Shown here: positions 7,211 through 15,287 of the stretch, piece after piece | Numbering within the stretch: position 1 is the first letter of the stretch | Layout: every line of letters starts with the position of its first letter | Assembly: GCA_964577195.1 (NCBI GenBank) | Contig: CAZNYF010000051.1 | Location: 1-16,894 of the forward strand | DNA length: 16,894 nt | Source: HyVt-560 sp964577195 | GTDB lineage: Bacteria; Pseudomonadota; Gammaproteobacteria; UWMA-0217 | Direction of reading: 5' to 3' | Translations under genes and position numbers: made by a program | Notes under the pieces: generated by a model | The model's input: the letters and a program-made list of their open reading frames with translations, nothing else | Told to the model about the DNA's origin: nothing | Database searches by the model: none

Positions 7211-7366
7211 GCCAATGTGGTTGGCTTTCCGGCATCGCCCTGGCATTCCTTGCACTCATCGTTCTCTATCCGTAGAGAGGGCGGCACATAAGTCTGTCAT
7301 TTGATCATCCTTGATCCAGGCTGAAAATCCGTTTCCAGCTGATACCGAAAAGCCAGCCACATTGGC
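7211..7366. repeat. 156-bp element with 22-bp terminal inverted repeats between flhA and flhF
   Basis: Arms at 7211-7232 (GCCAATGTGGTTGGCTTTCC, then GG) and 7345-7366 pair over 22 positions with two mismatches, and one arm extends 4 more bases with one further mismatch. The interior has small hairpins, for example CTCT-AGAG around 7264-7278, and no convincing gene. It may be a MITE or dispersed repeat, or a structured leader RNA for flhF-flhG-fliA. It fills most of the 230-base flhA-flhF gap; no sigma-54 site was found there. Confidence 0.7.
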
Positions 7367-7404
7367 CTGACTACTTGTTTTTTTGTACTACATCGCCACC
7401 CAGG

Positions 7405-9516
7405 TTAAGCGGCGGTATGCTCCAGCTCTGCGTTAGCTGATGCATTGCCGATACTCGAAATTACCCTGAGCTGCTTGCTGTCCGAAATCTCGTTATAGGC
7501 CAGCACTTTCAATCGGGGTATTCCTGTGCGTAACATCCTTGCCAGCCAAGGCCTCAGTTCTGAAGAAACCAGCAGCACCGACGGCTCATTGCTTAATTCC
7601 TGTTGCTGGCAGGTCTCAAGTAGTGATTGATTTATCCGGTCGGCTAGGCTGGGTTCAATAATCAAACCATTTCCCTGACTGTTATTGAGTGACTGATGCA
7701 AAAGTTGTTCCAACTCTGGCGCTAATGTCATAACCGGCAGTTCTTTTTCTAAACCATTGATTTGTTGAGTAATTAGTCGCCTCAGAGATACGCGTACTGC
7801 GGTGGTTAAAGTGTCGGCATCTTGACTGATGACTGCATGCTCCGCCATTGTTTCGGCGATCTGACGCATGTCTGTGACCGGTATCCCTTCGTGGAGTAAA
7901 TTCTGTAAAACCTTGACCACGGTGGCGAGGGGTAAGGTTTTTGGCACCAGTTCATCTACTAGCTTCGGCGTCTTGGCTTTGAGTTTTTCGAGTAGATGTT
8001 CGGTCTCTTCGTGACCGAGCAGTTCAGCGGCATGTTCGAGCAGGATTTTATTCAAGTGTGTCGCCACAACCGTACTGGCATCAACAACGGTGTACCCCTG
8101 CATTTGTGCATGGTCACGTTGCGCGGGCTCTATCCAGAATGCATTCATACCAAAAGCAGGGTCGGTGGTGGGGATGCCTTGTAACGCAGCAGAGGCAGTG
8201 CCTGGATTAATTGCCATATCTCGATCAGGATGAATTTCTCCCTCGCCTTCGGGAACACCATGAATCAATATTCGATACTGTCCTGGTGGTAAGTCCAGAT
8301 TATCGCGAATATGTACTGGCTGAACCAGAAACCCAAGATGCTCGGAAAGTTTTCGCCGCACACCTTTTATTCGAGCAAGGATACTGCCTTCCTGATCACC
8401 ATCAACCAAGGGAATTAATTTATAGCCAATTTCCATACCCAGTACATCAGTGGACTTAACATCGTCCCAATTTAAGTCTCGATCCGCTAACGGCTCTGCT
8501 TTGGATTCAACCTCCGGTGTTCCTGCTTGTTCAATTTTCTTTTTCTGAATTAAATAAACACCTCCGGCGCAGGCCGCAGAAAGCAATAGAAAAACTACAT
8601 TCGGCATGCCAGGAATAATGCCGATTAAACCAAGAATAACGCCTGTGACCATTAATGCGCGAGGATCAGAAAATATCTCTTTAGAGATTTGAGTTCCCAT
8701 GTCCTCAGAACTGGAAACCCGTGTAACGATCACAGCCGTTGCTGTAGATAACAATAACGAAGGTATTTGCGCGACCAGACCATCACCAATAGTAAGCAAA
8801 GAATAGTTATGTACCGCATCACCAAATGCCATATCATGCTGGCCGACGCCGATGGCCAAACCGCCGATGACGTTAATAAACAGAATTAAAATACCCGCTA
8901 TTGCGTCGCCGCGAACGAATTTTGAAGCGCCATCCATTGAGCCATAAAAATCGGCTTCTAGAGAAATCTCTTTACGCCTGTCAGCGGCTTCTTCTCGCGT
9001 AAGCAAACCGGCATTCATATCCGCATCGACTGCCATTTGCTTGCCCGGTAAAGCATCTAAAGTAAACCGTGCGCTAACTTCCGAGACACGTCCGGCACCC
9101 TTGGTAACAACCACAAAGTTGATAATTACCAAAATGGCAAAGACCACAAAACCCACCGCATAGTTACCGCCGGCGACAAATTCACCGAAAGATTCAATTA
9201 CTGCGCCCGCAGCTGCAGTGCCGGTGTGGCCTTCCATTAATACCACGCGGGTGGATGCAATATTTAAGCCCAACCGTAATATTGTTGCGGCAAGTAATAT
9301 GGTGGGAAAAGAAGTAAAATCGAGCGGACGCATCGCATAAATAGCGGCTAAAAGCACCACCAATGACAACGCAATATTAAATGTAAATAATATATCCAGA
9401 GCGAATGGAGGCATTGGTGCTATCAGCATCGCCAGCATGATGATCACCAGAAATGGTGCTGCGGCGCCATTTCTTGCCAACTCTCTTAGTGTTTTTACCT
9501 CTTTATTCGAACTCAT
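7405..9516 (-). CDS. flhA: Flagellar type III export protein FlhA
   Basis: 703 residues, usual length. The N-terminal half has eight hydrophobic segments, with the FHIPEP-family hallmark region at about 140-235 (TKGAGRVSEVSARFTLDALPGKQMAVDAD..., LTREEAADRRKE...). The C-terminal cytoplasmic domain (from about 350) binds export chaperones and substrates and forms the nonameric ring. It is the ion-driven core of the export apparatus. AAGGA lies 6 bases before the ATG; flhB ends 51 bases upstream. It is the last gene of the export block before the repeat-containing gap. Confidence 0.98.
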   Translation of the reverse strand: MSSNKEVKTLRELARNGAAAPFLVIIMLAMLIAPMPPFALDILFTFNIALSLVVLLAAIYAMRPLDFTSFPTILLAATILRLGLNIASTRVVLMEGHTGTAAAGAVIESFGEFVAGGNYAVGFVVFAILVIINFVVVTKGAGRVSEVSARFTLDALPGKQMAVDADMNAGLLTREEAADRRKEISLEADFYGSMDGASKFVRGDAIAGILILFINVIGGLAIGVGQHDMAFGDAVHNYSLLTIGDGLVAQIPSLLLSTATAVIVTRVSSSEDMGTQISKEIFSDPRALMVTGVILGLIGIIPGMPNVVFLLLSAACAGGVYLIQKKKIEQAGTPEVESKAEPLADRDLNWDDVKSTDVLGMEIGYKLIPLVDGDQEGSILARIKGVRRKLSEHLGFLVQPVHIRDNLDLPPGQYRILIHGVPEGEGEIHPDRDMAINPGTASAALQGIPTTDPAFGMNAFWIEPAQRDHAQMQGYTVVDASTVVATHLNKILLEHAAELLGHEETEHLLEKLKAKTPKLVDELVPKTLPLATVVKVLQNLLHEGIPVTDMRQIAETMAEHAVISQDADTLTTAVRVSLRRLITQQINGLEKELPVMTLAPELEQLLHQSLNNSQGNGLIIEPSLADRINQSLLETCQQQELSNEPSVLLVSSELRPWLARMLRTGIPRLKVLAYNEISDSKQLRVISSIGNASANAELEHTAA

Positions 9517-9567
9517 AATTTATCCTTTATTATGATCGCACCATTTTTAGTGGCGAGTGATCTATCT

Positions 9568-10716
9568 CTATCGATCAAACCGGGTGTTGACGCTTGATAG
9601 TTGTCTAAATTTACCCGGTACTTCAAATTCCGTTGGCGCTTGTGCCTGATTGCCTGGCAAGTTCTTTAACTGAAAGATATAAGCCAAAATCTTCGCTACA
9701 GCAATATACAAGCCTTCCGGTATCGTTTGCCCAATCTCACTGGAATAATAAAGTGCTCTTGCCAATGGTGGTGCTGTAAATACTGGTACATGATGCGCAG
9801 CACCTATTTCTCTAATTTTGAGCGCCATGTTATCAACACCACGAGCTACAACTTTAGGCGCACCAGTCTTTCCATCCTCATATTTTAATGCCACCGCAAA
9901 ATGGGTTGGATTAACGATAATGACATTGGCTTCGGGTACATCCTGAAGCATTTTTCGTTGCGCGACTTCTCTTTGTAAAGCCCTTATTCTTCCTTTAACT
10001 TCGGGGCTTCCTTCCGTTTGTTTGTTTTCCTGTTTAACCTCTTGCATAGTCATTTTTAGTTTTTTCTTGTTGCTCCAAAGTTGATAAGGAATATCAAAAA
10101 TTGCAATTAAAACTAATACGGCAGTTAAAACGAAAAACTCTAAAAGAAACATCTTGGATCCATGTATCAATCCTTGCTCAATACTCTCCTGTCCTAAACC
10201 GGCGAGATCTTCGCTTGATGAAATCGTCAGTAGAATAGCTGCTGCTCCAATCAAACAAAATTTTGCTAATGCCTTTAATAGTTCAACCAATCCGTTTGGG
10301 CCAAAGACTCGCTTTATACCTGTAAATGGATTGAGTTTGCTGAATTTAGGTTTTAGTGATTTACCACTGAAATTCCAACCGCCGACTAGCAGCGGCCCAA
10401 CGAAAACAGAAATAAACATAATAAAAAAAAACGGAGCTAGTAGTTTGATCGCCGCCATCGTATTAATTGACAGAACTTCTATGATCTTCTGAGTATCAAA
10501 TAACCAGTCTCGTTCTAGTGTCAGGTCCTTTCGGAATAACTTAACCAGCTCTTCTGCCATAAAATCACCGACCATGATAAAACCCAGTGATGCGAAAAGT
10601 AACGACACCATGGTGTTTAATTCACGTGAACGGGCAACCTGACCTTTTTCACGCGATTCCTTAATCTTTTTTTCAGTCGGTTCTTCGGTCTTATCTTGTC
10701 CAGAATCTTCAGCCAT
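9568..10716 (-). CDS. flhB: Flagellar type III export switch protein FlhB
   Basis: 382 residues. A charged N-terminus (DKTEEPTEKKIKESREKGQVARSRE) and four hydrophobic segments precede the cytoplasmic domain containing the self-cleavage motif NPTH, with Asn at residue 269 and Pro at 270 as in enterobacterial FlhB. After NPTH come the family features (FAVALKYEDG, APPLARALYY). It gates the change from rod/hook to filament export. It starts 2 bases after the fliR stop. The C-terminal tail after the cleaved domain is about 25 residues longer than the core and looks unstructured. Confidence 0.98.
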   Translation of the reverse strand: MAEDSGQDKTEEPTEKKIKESREKGQVARSRELNTMVSLLFASLGFIMVGDFMAEELVKLFRKDLTLERDWLFDTQKIIEVLSINTMAAIKLLAPFFFIMFISVFVGPLLVGGWNFSGKSLKPKFSKLNPFTGIKRVFGPNGLVELLKALAKFCLIGAAAILLTISSSEDLAGLGQESIEQGLIHGSKMFLLEFFVLTAVLVLIAIFDIPYQLWSNKKKLKMTMQEVKQENKQTEGSPEVKGRIRALQREVAQRKMLQDVPEANVIIVNPTHFAVALKYEDGKTGAPKVVARGVDNMALKIREIGAAHHVPVFTAPPLARALYYSSEIGQTIPEGLYIAVAKILAYIFQLKNLPGNQAQAPTEFEVPGKFRQLSSVNTRFDR

Positions 10717-10718
10717 AG

Positions 10719-11498
10719 CTAATTTAAAACCTCTAGCATGACAAGAAATGATTCATCCAAAAGACGGTCAAATACAGATAACATATTCGGCAGGGTGAAG
10801 ATCAATACTGCAAACCCTGCCATCATAGTCATTGGAAAACCGATGGAAAATATATTCATCTGTGGTGCAGAGCGGGTCATTACACCCATGACCAAATTTG
10901 CCATTAGTAAAGCGATAATGGCGGGCAGGGCGACTGACAGCGCGCCCGCAAACATAATGCTGGAGAATTTCACCAGCTGCCATAAACCTTCGTTGCTAAT
11001 TCCTTCACTGGCTATGGGCAGGTACTCAAAGCTGCTAGCCATTGTTGATATGAGCGCCAGGTGTCCGTTTAGGCTAAGAAAAAGCAAGGTTGCAATAATT
11101 GAAAAAAATTGACTGATTATGGGGACTTGAACGCCATTATTGGGATCGACTGCGAGTGAGAATCCTAGCCCCATCGACATACCAATAGAATGCCCGGCTA
11201 GATTCATTGCTTCAAAAACCAGTGCTAAAATAAACCCCATCACCAGCCCTATTAACATCTGCTGAGCGGTGATGTAAATGCCTATAGCAGACCAGGGAGC
11301 GACTTCTGGTACGGTTTGCTGCATAGGTAAAATAGAGAGCGTGACAAGGATAGCGGCAGCAATTTTAATTTGTGCAGGAATCTGTCGACCACCAATGACG
11401 GGAGCGATTGAGAACATTGCTGCGATACGGACAAACGGCCAGAAAAACCCACCTAGCCAGGCGGTAATTTCAGGAATTGTGAGCGTGATTGGGTGCAT
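10719..11498 (-). CDS. fliR: Flagellar export-gate protein FliR
   Basis: 259 residues, almost wholly hydrophobic with about six membrane segments; the family signatures GFILALVFEAMNLAGHSIGMSMGLGF (about 90-116, with the PNNGVQVPIISQF stretch after it) and APQMNIFSIGFP (about 210) are present. With FliP and FliQ it forms the helical export gate at the centre of the basal body. It starts 25 bases after the fliQ stop and ends 2 bases before flhB. Confidence 0.97.
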   Translation of the reverse strand: MHPITLTIPEITAWLGGFFWPFVRIAAMFSIAPVIGGRQIPAQIKIAAAILVTLSILPMQQTVPEVAPWSAIGIYITAQQMLIGLVMGFILALVFEAMNLAGHSIGMSMGLGFSLAVDPNNGVQVPIISQFFSIIATLLFLSLNGHLALISTMASSFEYLPIASEGISNEGLWQLVKFSSIMFAGALSVALPAIIALLMANLVMGVMTRSAPQMNIFSIGFPMTMMAGFAVLIFTLPNMLSVFDRLLDESFLVMLEVLN

Positions 11499-11523
11499 GG
11501 CAATAGACTTTTACGTTTCTGGC

Positions 11524-11793
11524 TCATCCGATCAAAGACGGAATGTCTCGAATCAGGTTGGTGGTGTAAGTCAATAATTTGTTCAGAATCCAATGCCCGG
11601 CTGCAAACAGGACGATCACCAGTCCGAGTAATTTGGGGATAAAACTTAAGGTCATTTCATTGATCTGCGTCGCTGCCTGGAACATACCAATGACTAAACC
11701 AATAATTAGTGCAGCCCCCAGCATCGGCGCTGCCAGTATTACCGTCATTGTTAATGCATCCTGCCCAATGGTAATGACGGATTCTGGCGTCAT
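11524..11793 (-). CDS. fliQ: Flagellar export-gate protein FliQ
   Basis: 89 residues, the usual size, with two transmembrane helices (about 15-38 and 52-73) and the conserved PxLxxALxIGLxxGxxQAATQINE pattern in between. Four copies join the FliP-FliR gate. Its ATG overlaps the fliP stop by 4 bases (ATGA), indicating translational coupling. Confidence 0.97.
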   Translation of the reverse strand: MTPESVITIGQDALTMTVILAAPMLGAALIIGLVIGMFQAATQINEMTLSFIPKLLGLVIVLFAAGHWILNKLLTYTTNLIRDIPSLIG

Positions 11794-12539
11794 TGATAAA
11801 AACTCCCGGCCAGTGTGCCGAGCACTAAAGCCCAGCCATCGACCAGAACAAACAGCATTAATTTAAATGGCATTGAAATAATCATTGGCGAGAGCATCAT
11901 CATACCCATCGACATCAAAACACTGGCTACAACCAAATCAACAATTAAAAATGGAATAAACAATAAAAAGCCTATCTGAAAAGCTGTTTTCAATTCGCTG
12001 GTAATAAAGGAGGGTAGAATTACAAACAACGAAACATCGTTTGGTGACTCTATTTCGCCTTTACCAGAGAGATTTAAAAACATCGCGAGATCATCTTCAC
12101 GCGTTTGTTGAAGCATGAAATCTTTTACCGGTACCTCGGCTTTTTTGAGCGCGTCCGTAATACTGATTTCTTCCTCTAAATAGGGAGAAATAGCATCGTC
12201 ATAAATTTTACCAAAGACCGGCTGCATGATGAATAAGGTTAGAAAAAGAGCTAGCCCGATAAGAATTTGGGTTGAAGGGGTTTGTTGTGTACCCAATGCC
12301 ATGCGTAAAATAGCCAGCACCACGATAATTCTGGTGAACGATGTCATTGTAAGCAGTATCGTTGGAAGCAGCGTTAACACTGTCATCAAGACCAATGCCT
12401 GGATGCTCAAGCTGTAGGTGTCTCCATTAGGGCCTGGCTCTACAGTAATTGCGGGTATGCCGGGTGCAGCCCACACGTCGACGGGAATCAGTAGTAATGC
12501 AATCCAGCTAAAATATAGTACTTTAAGAAAGTATCTCAC
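11790..12539 (-). CDS. fliP: Flagellar export-gate protein FliP
   Basis: 249 residues. A cleavable signal peptide (about 1-24, ending DVWA) is followed by the first long hydrophobic segment (LVLMTVLTLLPTILLTMTSFTRI), a periplasmic stretch, and two C-terminal helices with the family signature region MGMMMLSPMIISMPFKLMLFVLVDGW. Five copies form the export gate with FliR and FliQ. The start is GTG at 12539, overlapping the fliO stop by 4 bases (GTGA). Confidence 0.98.
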   Translation of the reverse strand: MRYFLKVLYFSWIALLLIPVDVWAAPGIPAITVEPGPNGDTYSLSIQALVLMTVLTLLPTILLTMTSFTRIIVVLAILRMALGTQQTPSTQILIGLALFLTLFIMQPVFGKIYDDAISPYLEEEISITDALKKAEVPVKDFMLQQTREDDLAMFLNLSGKGEIESPNDVSLFVILPSFITSELKTAFQIGFLLFIPFLIVDLVVASVLMSMGMMMLSPMIISMPFKLMLFVLVDGWALVLGTLAGSFYQ

Positions 12540-12985
12540 GATGCTTTACCCGCTTTGCTTTTATTTATTTCGGAGGAAAGGTGCTTGGAGAAATTCTTGG
12601 AATCTGTATCGCTGGATTTTGTGTTTTTAATGACATGCAATTTTCTAATTTCTCCAGGAACAAGCCCTAAAATTAGCTGATCGTCACCGGCTTGAACCAT
12701 GACAATACGCTCTTTAGCGCCAAGAGAAAGCATGGAAATAACTTGTAAATGGTCATTGGGTTTATGCCCTAGCATCCCCATGCCAAAGCGTCGCGTATAC
12801 CAGGCAAATGCTGCAAGCATGCCAATAATGAGCAACATGCTGAGAATCATTTTAATAAAATAGCCAGAATAGCCATTGCCTTTAGCGAGCTGGGTGGCTG
12901 CATCCTCAGCCAACAACACTGCCGGAGAACAAAGTATCAGCAGTCCAAATGAGCGCTGTAACGCCTGTTTTTTAAGTAAAAACAT
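12536..12985 (-). CDS. fliO: Flagellar export assembly protein FliO
   Basis: 149 residues. An N-terminal signal-like hydrophobic stretch (about 12-26) and one transmembrane helix (about 44-62, MILSMLLIIGMLAAFAWY) are followed by the FliO core (LQVISMLSLGAKERIVMVQAGDDQLILGLVPGEI, about 82-115) and a Ser/Lys-rich tail. FliO helps FliP assemble into the export gate. It starts 10 bases after the fliN stop, with a poor ribosome site in a run of A, so coupling to fliN translation is likely. Confidence 0.93.
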   Translation of the reverse strand: MFLLKKQALQRSFGLLILCSPAVLLAEDAATQLAKGNGYSGYFIKMILSMLLIIGMLAAFAWYTRRFGMGMLGHKPNDHLQVISMLSLGAKERIVMVQAGDDQLILGLVPGEIRKLHVIKNTKSSDTDSKNFSKHLSSEINKSKAGKAS

Positions 12986-12995
12986 AATTATTTTT

Positions 12996-13349
12996 TTAAA
13001 GGTTTTTAACTCGATCCATCGGATTCACGACATCGGTTAAGCGAATACCAAATCGATCATCGACAACAACGGCTTCACCACGCGCAACCAGTGTGCCGTT
13101 GACTAAAACATCCATAGGCTCATCGGTCATTTTTTGCAGTTCAATTACAGATCCACTTTTTAAATTCATTAATTCTCTGATGCTGATCCTTGTGCGCCCA
13201 AGCTCCATCGCTAGCGTCACGGGGATATCCATGACCACGCCTAAATTGTTGGTGCCGGATTGAATATTTGCAGAGCTGCCGGGTTCACTATTTAGCGGTT
13301 GGTTTTCCGTCTGTTCCATTGCCGCTTCTGGCATTGTTTGATCATTCAT
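12996..13349 (-). CDS. fliN: Flagellar motor switch protein FliN
   Basis: 117 residues: a polar, Gln/Asn/Ser-rich N-terminus of about 38 residues and a C-terminal SpoA domain (MDIPVTLAMELGRTRISIRELMNLKSGSVIEL... through AVVVDDRFGIRLTDVV). It forms the lower C-ring with FliM and is a docking site for the FliH-FliI export ATPase. It is shorter at the N-terminus than E. coli FliN (137). It lies 43 bases after fliM, with AAGGA before the ATG. Confidence 0.97.
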   Translation of the reverse strand: MNDQTMPEAAMEQTENQPLNSEPGSSANIQSGTNNLGVVMDIPVTLAMELGRTRISIRELMNLKSGSVIELQKMTDEPMDVLVNGTLVARGEAVVVDDRFGIRLTDVVNPMDRVKNL

Positions 13350-13392
13350 TGGTTTTCCTTATAGAGTTAATATTATCTATGTGCGTACTGCT

Positions 13393-14343
13393 TTAAAGAA
13401 TTTTGGCTGAAATCATGCCGTTAGAAGCTCCAATTACCGCATTAAATAACGGAATATTTTCAGCATAAAATGTTGCTTGCTGATTTTGCCCTAAAGCGAT
13501 AAAGTCTCCCGGTTTGAATTGCGAGAGACGCCGTAAGTTAATGGATGTTTCTGAAATAATTCCCTGAACTTCTACCGATGAATCAATCACCATGCCATTA
13601 AATTTTCGGCTCCATTCATCATTCCCGGCGGAAGGTTTATCAATACTCGCTTTAAGCAGTGGTTTTACCGGGTCAAGACTGGAATAAGGAATCGCAATGT
13701 GAAATTGACCTTCTCCTTTAGCAAACGAGACTTTAAATTTGCTTACCACTAGTACATCCGATGGATTGGCGGTGCTGGTCATTTGTGAACTGATCTCGGC
13801 GCGGACAAATTCGGGTGTAATATCAAACATTGTGGACCAGGCAGAAGCCAGAGATGTAAACGCTGCACTAATAGCGTGATCGATCAATCTTTGCTCGGTA
13901 TGTGTGAATGGACGATTCGTCGGGTTTTCAGGTTTATTACCCGCCCCGCCAAAAAAACGATCCACTAAAGTAAATACCAGATCAGCATCGAGATGCATCA
14001 AAGACGTACCAGGTAATGGTGCTAATTTAACGCGATTATTACTTCCCCCGTTTTCCAGGCTATGGGTGTATTCTTCAAACTTCAACATTGAGAAGTTATC
14101 TAAAGTGACTTCAGCTTTTTGTCTTAAAAGCGTTGTAAGTTCGCTAGTGAAGCGTGCAGAAAACCGGTGATTTGCAACTTCTAATAAAGGTAAATGCGCT
14201 TTTAATTTATGCGCAGGGTGCTTGAAGTCATAGCGCGAAATACCACCATCAGGATCAGTAGTATCTACTGAGCCATTTTTGTCAGGCACGCCATTGAGCA
14301 AAGTGTCCTTCTCATCCTGTGTGAGTATCTCTGCGTCAGACAT
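13393..14343 (-). CDS. fliM: Flagellar motor switch protein FliM
   Basis: 316 residues: N-terminal CheY-binding segment (residues 1-18), middle CheC-like domain with the FFGGAG motif (about 130-136), and C-terminal SpoA domain (from about 245). FliM links the FliG ring to FliN and receives CheY-P to change rotation direction. The N-terminal segment here reads ILTQDEKDTLLNG. The usual pattern is (L/I)LSQ(A/D)EIDALL(N/H)G, so T replaces S, K replaces the core I, and T replaces the core A. The rest of the protein looks intact. It starts 1 base after the fliL stop, indicating coupling. Confidence 0.97.
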   Translation of the reverse strand: MSDAEILTQDEKDTLLNGVPDKNGSVDTTDPDGGISRYDFKHPAHKLKAHLPLLEVANHRFSARFTSELTTLLRQKAEVTLDNFSMLKFEEYTHSLENGGSNNRVKLAPLPGTSLMHLDADLVFTLVDRFFGGAGNKPENPTNRPFTHTEQRLIDHAISAAFTSLASAWSTMFDITPEFVRAEISSQMTSTANPSDVLVVSKFKVSFAKGEGQFHIAIPYSSLDPVKPLLKASIDKPSAGNDEWSRKFNGMVIDSSVEVQGIISETSINLRRLSQFKPGDFIALGQNQQATFYAENIPLFNAVIGASNGMISAKIL

Positions 14344-14344
14344 G

Positions 14345-14809
14345 TTATTGCATTACAAAGCGAGTGAATAAAACTTCATCAACGCCTGCAGAACCAAAGC
14401 GTTCTTCCATCACTGATTGAATGGAGGCTAATGCTTCACCGCGTAATTTCTCTTTAGCTTCTGCAGACTTTAATTCTGCGGCATTTTGCTCACTAAATAA
14501 TGTCAGTAACTTGTCTCTGATTACCGGCATGTGTTGTTTCAGTGCTGCAATCACTTCTTCTTCCGTGGTTGAGGCTGATACATCCACAGACAAATACTTA
14601 GGTTTAGAGTTAGCGCCAAAGTTAACGATAAATTCGGGTTCTAGAGGTAAATACTGTACTGCTTCAAAAGGATTCACCTTGTCCTCTTCCGCCACCACTT
14701 CTTCGTCAGCTCCACCACTGTTGCTAAACATCCCAGTGGCAATCACAGTTACTAGAGACGATGCTAAGACCAGTACCAGCGCCCCCAATCCAATTACGAG
14801 TTTGTTCAT
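14345..14809 (-). CDS. fliL: Flagellar basal-body-associated protein FliL
   Basis: 154 residues: one N-terminal transmembrane helix (about 4-26), an acidic linker, and a periplasmic FliL domain (FIVNFGANSKPKYLSVDVSAST... to FTRFVMQ at the very C-terminus, the family's usual ending). FliL forms a ring around active stators and supports torque. It is the first gene after a sigma-54 promoter and the most upstream flagellar gene visible; AAGGA lies 8 bases before the ATG. Confidence 0.95.
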   Translation of the reverse strand: MNKLVIGLGALVLVLASSLVTVIATGMFSNSGGADEEVVAEEDKVNPFEAVQYLPLEPEFIVNFGANSKPKYLSVDVSASTTEEEVIAALKQHMPVIRDKLLTLFSEQNAAELKSAEAKEKLRGEALASIQSVMEERFGSAGVDEVLFTRFVMQ

Positions 14810-14856
14810 TCTAAAATTCCTTTTTTCGGTTTATAACGATCACAACAGCAAGGGAA

Positions 14857-14871
14857 GCAATTGCTGTGCCA
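14857..14871 (-). promoter_or_regulatory. Sigma-54 (RpoN) promoter for the fliL operon
   Basis: The minus strand reads TGGCAC-AGCAA-TTGCT, a full match to the -24 (TGGCAC) and -12 (TTGCW) elements with correct spacing. The predicted start site is near 14846, about 37 bases before the fliL ATG. It is on the right strand and at the right distance, and RpoN with FleQ/FlrC-type activators drives such operons in polar flagellates. Activator sites, if any, would lie in or beyond the N gap. Confidence 0.85.
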
Positions 14872-14876
14872 GAAAA

Positions 14877-14976
14877 NNNNNNNNNNNNNNNNNNNNNNNN
14901 NNNNNNNNNNNNNNNNNNNNNNNNNNNNNNNNNNNNNNNNNNNNNNNNNNNNNNNNNNNNNNNNNNNNNNNNNNNN
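14877..14976. other. Assembly gap (100 N)
   Basis: One hundred consecutive N bases, the size usually written for a gap of unknown length. It separates the fliL promoter from the YbjQ gene, so true distance and even adjacency between the flagellar cluster and the plus-strand trio are unproven. The start of the first YbjQ gene and the upstream activating region of the fliL promoter are hidden here. Confidence 0.98.
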
Positions 14977-15284
14977 TATCCAATCTGGAGATTATTCCCG
15001 GCAAGCGAATTGTCAAACATCTCGGTATTGTTCAGGGCAGCACTGTTCGAGCCAAACACGCGGGACGGGATTTTATGGCGGGGCTAAAAAATATCTTTGG
15101 CGGAGAACTCAAGGCTTACACCGAGCTGCTGCAAGAGTCCCGAGATCAGTCAATTCAGCGTATGGAGCAGCAGGCACAATCTATTGGTGCCAATGCAGTG
15201 ATAAATGTGCGTTTTTCTACTTCAAGCGTGACAGCAGGTGCATCAGAGATATACGTTTACGGCACTGCGGTAGTGCTGGAGTAG
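14977..15284 (+). CDS. YbjQ/UPF0145 (putative heavy-metal-binding domain) protein, 5' end in gap
   Basis: About 101 residues are visible, starting SNLEIIPGKRIVKHLGIVQG and continuing with RDFMAGLKNIFGGELKAYTELL..., AQSIGANAVINVRF and YGTAVVLE at the end. These match the whole YbjQ/UPF0145 fold (E. coli YbjQ is 107 residues), so only the first few residues are missing in the N gap. The family makes small soluble oligomers; metal binding is proposed from annotation but no metal-binding residue cluster is obvious in this copy. It ends 3 bases before the next gene, a membrane-anchored paralogue. Cellular role unknown. Confidence 0.9.
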
Positions 15285-15287
15285 CTG

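Noticed and set aside
7175..7404. Short reading frames and a possible riboswitch in the flhA-flhF gap
   Set aside because: The frames are under 45 codons with no ribosome site, and I could not match the c-di-GMP riboswitch core or another known class; only the inverted repeat is supported.
14811..14876. Minus-strand frame ending one base before fliL that reads like a membrane helix with a basic tail
   Set aside because: The sigma-54 promoter lies within it and explains the sequence better; the upstream part is N, so nothing supports a gene.
14421..14876. Plus-strand frame antisense to fliL, joined through the N run to the YbjQ gene
   Set aside because: It is a shadow of fliL; the apparent fusion arises only because N bases carry no stop codon.
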